NCBI GenBank assembly: GCA_029931535.1
Contig: JAQPZY010001554.1
Span: 744,001 to 808,000, forward strand
Length of the DNA stretch: 64,000 nucleotides
Origin: Margaritifera margaritifera
Taxonomy: Eukaryota; Mollusca; Bivalvia; Unionida; Margaritiferidae
Reading direction: 5' to 3'
The position numbers were made by a program, and so were the translations under genes. Below, piece after piece: positions 61,426-64,000 of the stretch. How positions within the stretch are numbered: position 1 is the stretch's first letter; the number at the start of each line of letters is the position of its first letter. The notes below the pieces were generated by a model, which worked only from the letters and a program-made list of their open reading frames with translations, was not told the DNA's origin and searched no databases.

Positions 61426-62160
61426 ATAGATAATGAAGATTTTCTACGTAGCTTCACTTCATATTAACACGTTTTCTCCTGTTGGATCCAGGGATACATT
61501 CCCTCTGTTTGGTATAGAATTTGTAACTTACAGCAATTATCCATGTTTAGCTAAACCTTTTCCAAAAGAAATCATGAAACAGTCTGCAGTTAGATTCACT
61601 CATAAAGTTTCTAGTGTAACTTTGCTGTCAAGTTGGCACGAGTGACTAATTAAATAGAGGTGATACAAACTGGGATGGAAGGAGGGAACTTGGTCAAGGG
61701 TTTAAAAATATTTGGCTTATGCATGAGCACTGTACTATATCAGAACGTGGAAAAATATATTATCCAGTTTTTTGTGTGATTCTGCATGGTAATGTCGGTG
61801 AAGAATCGTGATTGATGGACGTAATGGCAGAATGGAGGGAATATAACAGTGGACTTTATTTTTTGCCCTGTTCAGATTTGTATATTTGTACAAGCTATCT
61901 GCAGACACAATTCGGACGCTGTGTCTTGCCATTACCTTTACCAGAACCGTCTCTACCACTGCGCACTAAAATGTGTTTAAACATCATTTAAAGTCAATGC
62001 AAAACCCCAACTTTTTACGCTATCTCGTAAGGACATAACATTTTGAATGGGTGTTATGCTGTTTAAAAGTTACATCAGTGTTCACCATACGCCATTTTTA
62101 CTTCTACCCTCATTTTTCGTTCAGGAATGTTAGAAAAATAATCCTTCATTACTTATTGGT
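61426..62160. other. No gene recognised
   Basis: Short frames on both strands, none with a motif or splice context that supports coding. Confidence 0.45.
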
Positions 62161-62167
62161 GTTATAT

Positions 62168-62221
62168 AGGAAAATTCCACCCACGGCATCAGAATTTCTG
62201 ACCCTCGGGTGGAATTTCCTT
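62168..62221. repeat. Imperfect hairpin / inverted repeat
   Basis: AGGAAAATTCCACCC at the left pairs with GGGTGGAATTTCCT at the right around a loop of about 22 bases. Confidence 0.6.
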
Positions 62222-62304
62222 ATCATACACTGACTCATAAAATGGATTATATTTTTCCAGACCAGTTTTATATGTCCCATCGATATTGTACCCCCATTAA
62301 TCGG

Positions 62305-62340
62305 GGGGGGGGGGGGGAGGGGGGCCTGGGGAAGGGGGGT
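62305..62340 (+). other. G-rich tract with G-quadruplex potential
   Basis: A run of about 16 G is followed by further G4-G6 blocks (gaggggggcctggggaagggggg), giving at least four G-tracts within 40 bases. Confidence 0.7.
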
Positions 62341-62667
62341 TCTGTACATGCGCTGCACTGGGCCCCCACGACTCAGAGGGCCCCGAAAAAGAAAAACAAA
62401 TCGGAAAAAATAGTGTTTTTTAATTACCAATTAAATTTAAAATTCAGACAAATGTTTACTTTTCACGACATTGTAATGAGTATGAGGACGGAGACACATT
62501 CTAATGAACTATCTTAAATAGTAAGATTAGTCTTTGGCCTGGTGGGTGGTGGTTGGCAAAATATGCCTCGCACCCGGGCCCCCCAAATGTTGAATACTAT
62601 ATCATTATAACTTTGTGTATGTCTTCTTTGTCTCTGATCAAATTATTTATCAATATATATGTAGATG

Positions 62668-62750
62668 CATACATACATACATACATACATACATACATAC
62701 ATACATACATACATACATACATACATACATACATACATACGTACATACAT
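62668..62750. repeat. (CATA)n microsatellite
   Basis: About 20 copies of a tetranucleotide with one 'gtac' interruption. Confidence 0.95.
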
Positions 62751-64000
62751 AACAACTACCTGATGGATTCCGAAAGCGGAACAATGATATTTAGACCACC
62801 CCGCTTATATAACCACTTTATTTTAGTCTCGTTATGGTCGTAATAGCGAATTTTCAGTATATATGATACCATTAGGTGACACATATTTATTACCTTTGAG
62901 CACCATATATGCCATATATACAAACTAATACAAGATCAAGTCATGCAATAATGTTATAGTCAGTCATTTGCAGTCATTTCGAAACCTGTGACAAAATTGG
63001 CGCCTGCTGTGGGATTTGATCTATACCGCACAGCGAAAGATGTATGGAATTTTCAAGACGAGACTTTAATGAGATCGTTGTAAGCCATAGCACTATGGTG
63101 GTTCCAGGAACTGGGCTGGGTTATTGACCTAATGGAATGTCCTCATATATTATCTGCATTCTGTTGTTGGAATGTTTTGACCGGAAACACGCCATATACG
63201 TCCCCGCCTATGCATTGTGTGTGGATCTATTTCATTATGATGTTTTGTTTATCTCTACACCGATCACATTACTGGTTGACATTGTGTGGTTGGGACACAA
63301 GGTACTAATTCAGCTTCCATAGTAAACCTATGGAAACACAATGATATATTTTGCCTGAATCTTTTATTTGGCTTCATATATTTGTTTGAATACCTTCAGG
63401 TCATATGAGCTCATTGTATTTTTGATTTGCTGATTTGCGCTTTTCTTGAATCGATGCATGTAGATTTGCGCATGGCATTTTTGTTTATATTGGCTTTCCC
63501 CCACCATCCAACTTCATCGTTTTATTTAGTACATAGCCAAAGCACCTTTGTGCAGTATCATGTCGTGAAGAACAAGCAATTGGTTAAGCAATTACAGCAA
63601 TGAAAGTAATCTTCATTTCTGTTTGTTCTCTCAACAGAAAACAAAATGTAATACAGAAGGGTTCACAACCAACAACAACTTAACAAACAAACTAGGATTT
63701 GAATATGCTATATACATATTTTATTGAGAAAGTACCCTTCGTACAGTTATATTCCAAACTTCTGCATTAATTAGCCTTTAATCATGTTAATAATCACTTA
63801 ACTTCACACACTTCACAAGTATATCAACGTATATTCAACTACCCCCTTTACTGATCAAACGATGTTGTCCTTTCATGTATTCAGGTGTATGATATATTTG
63901 TACATAGTCATGTCTGATGTCTGTGTGTGAGTGGAAAACAGTGTATTAATATTTTTTGTTCTTGAAGTTTTGGTTATATTTTACATTTGAAAAATATGAC
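62751..64000. other. No gene recognised
   Basis: No supported exon, RNA gene or structured repeat. The 61-codon frame at 63137-63322 has no recognisable motif. Confidence 0.4.

Noticed and set aside
61433..61645. 70-codon plus frame
   Set aside because: Starts with ATG but has no recognisable domain or splice signals. Length is within chance expectation.

Overview
This is a stretch of AT-rich animal DNA with no bacterial-style operons. It holds intron-bearing exon fragments, a tRNA-derived SINE, tandem C2H2 zinc fingers, TA-flanked MITEs, a Maverick/Polinton fossil, and many dinucleotide and minisatellite tracts. The mix fits a marine invertebrate, most likely a mollusc or another lophotrochozoan. 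That placement is inference; nothing seen here fixes the species.

Layout. 1-12.9 kb: repeat-rich DNA with minisatellites (43, 62 and about 120 bp), two DNA transposons with terminal inverted repeats (9594-11133 and 11775-12842), a SINE (about 12880-13100), and scattered minus-strand exon-like pieces (4.4-11.3 kb) of an unrecognised gene. 13.2-14.8 kb: a minus-strand array of about 16 C2H2 fingers. 14.8-19.6 kb: a nested transposon. The outer shell is 14829-19588, flanked by the 8-bp duplication CCTATGGA. Inside it sits a 4.06-kb composite element (15031-19092) bounded by two 454-bp direct repeats. That element encodes an intact small His-Me finger (I-PpoI-like) nuclease on plus and a frameshifted, internally deleted transposase-like gene on minus. 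22.2-22.6 kb: a gag-like CCHC fragment. 24.8-29.3 kb: a badly broken Polinton-type family B DNA polymerase, followed by a BIR-domain reading frame. 31.7-32.5 kb: a second, broken C2H2 array.

32.5-58.6 kb: ten near-identical copies of a 2.46-kb unit (U1-U10) with three copies of a 464-bp inverted-repeat-ended element (E1-E3) at the left edge, between U9 and U10, and at the right edge. The 60-64 aa frames in the units are shadows. The meaningful reading is a decayed His-Me nuclease on plus and the amino-terminal half of the same transposase type on minus. The unit is therefore a dead relative of the 15-19 kb element, flanked by a different repeat of almost the same length.

The strongest candidate for an undescribed system is this shared design: repeat of about 460 bp - nuclease gene > ... 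< transposase gene - repeat of about 460 bp. It is seen twice in the window. In one case its core has expanded into a satellite-like array. 58.6-64 kb is mostly non-coding, with one minus-strand open exon-like stretch abutting E3, a tandem duplication, microsatellites and a G-rich tract.
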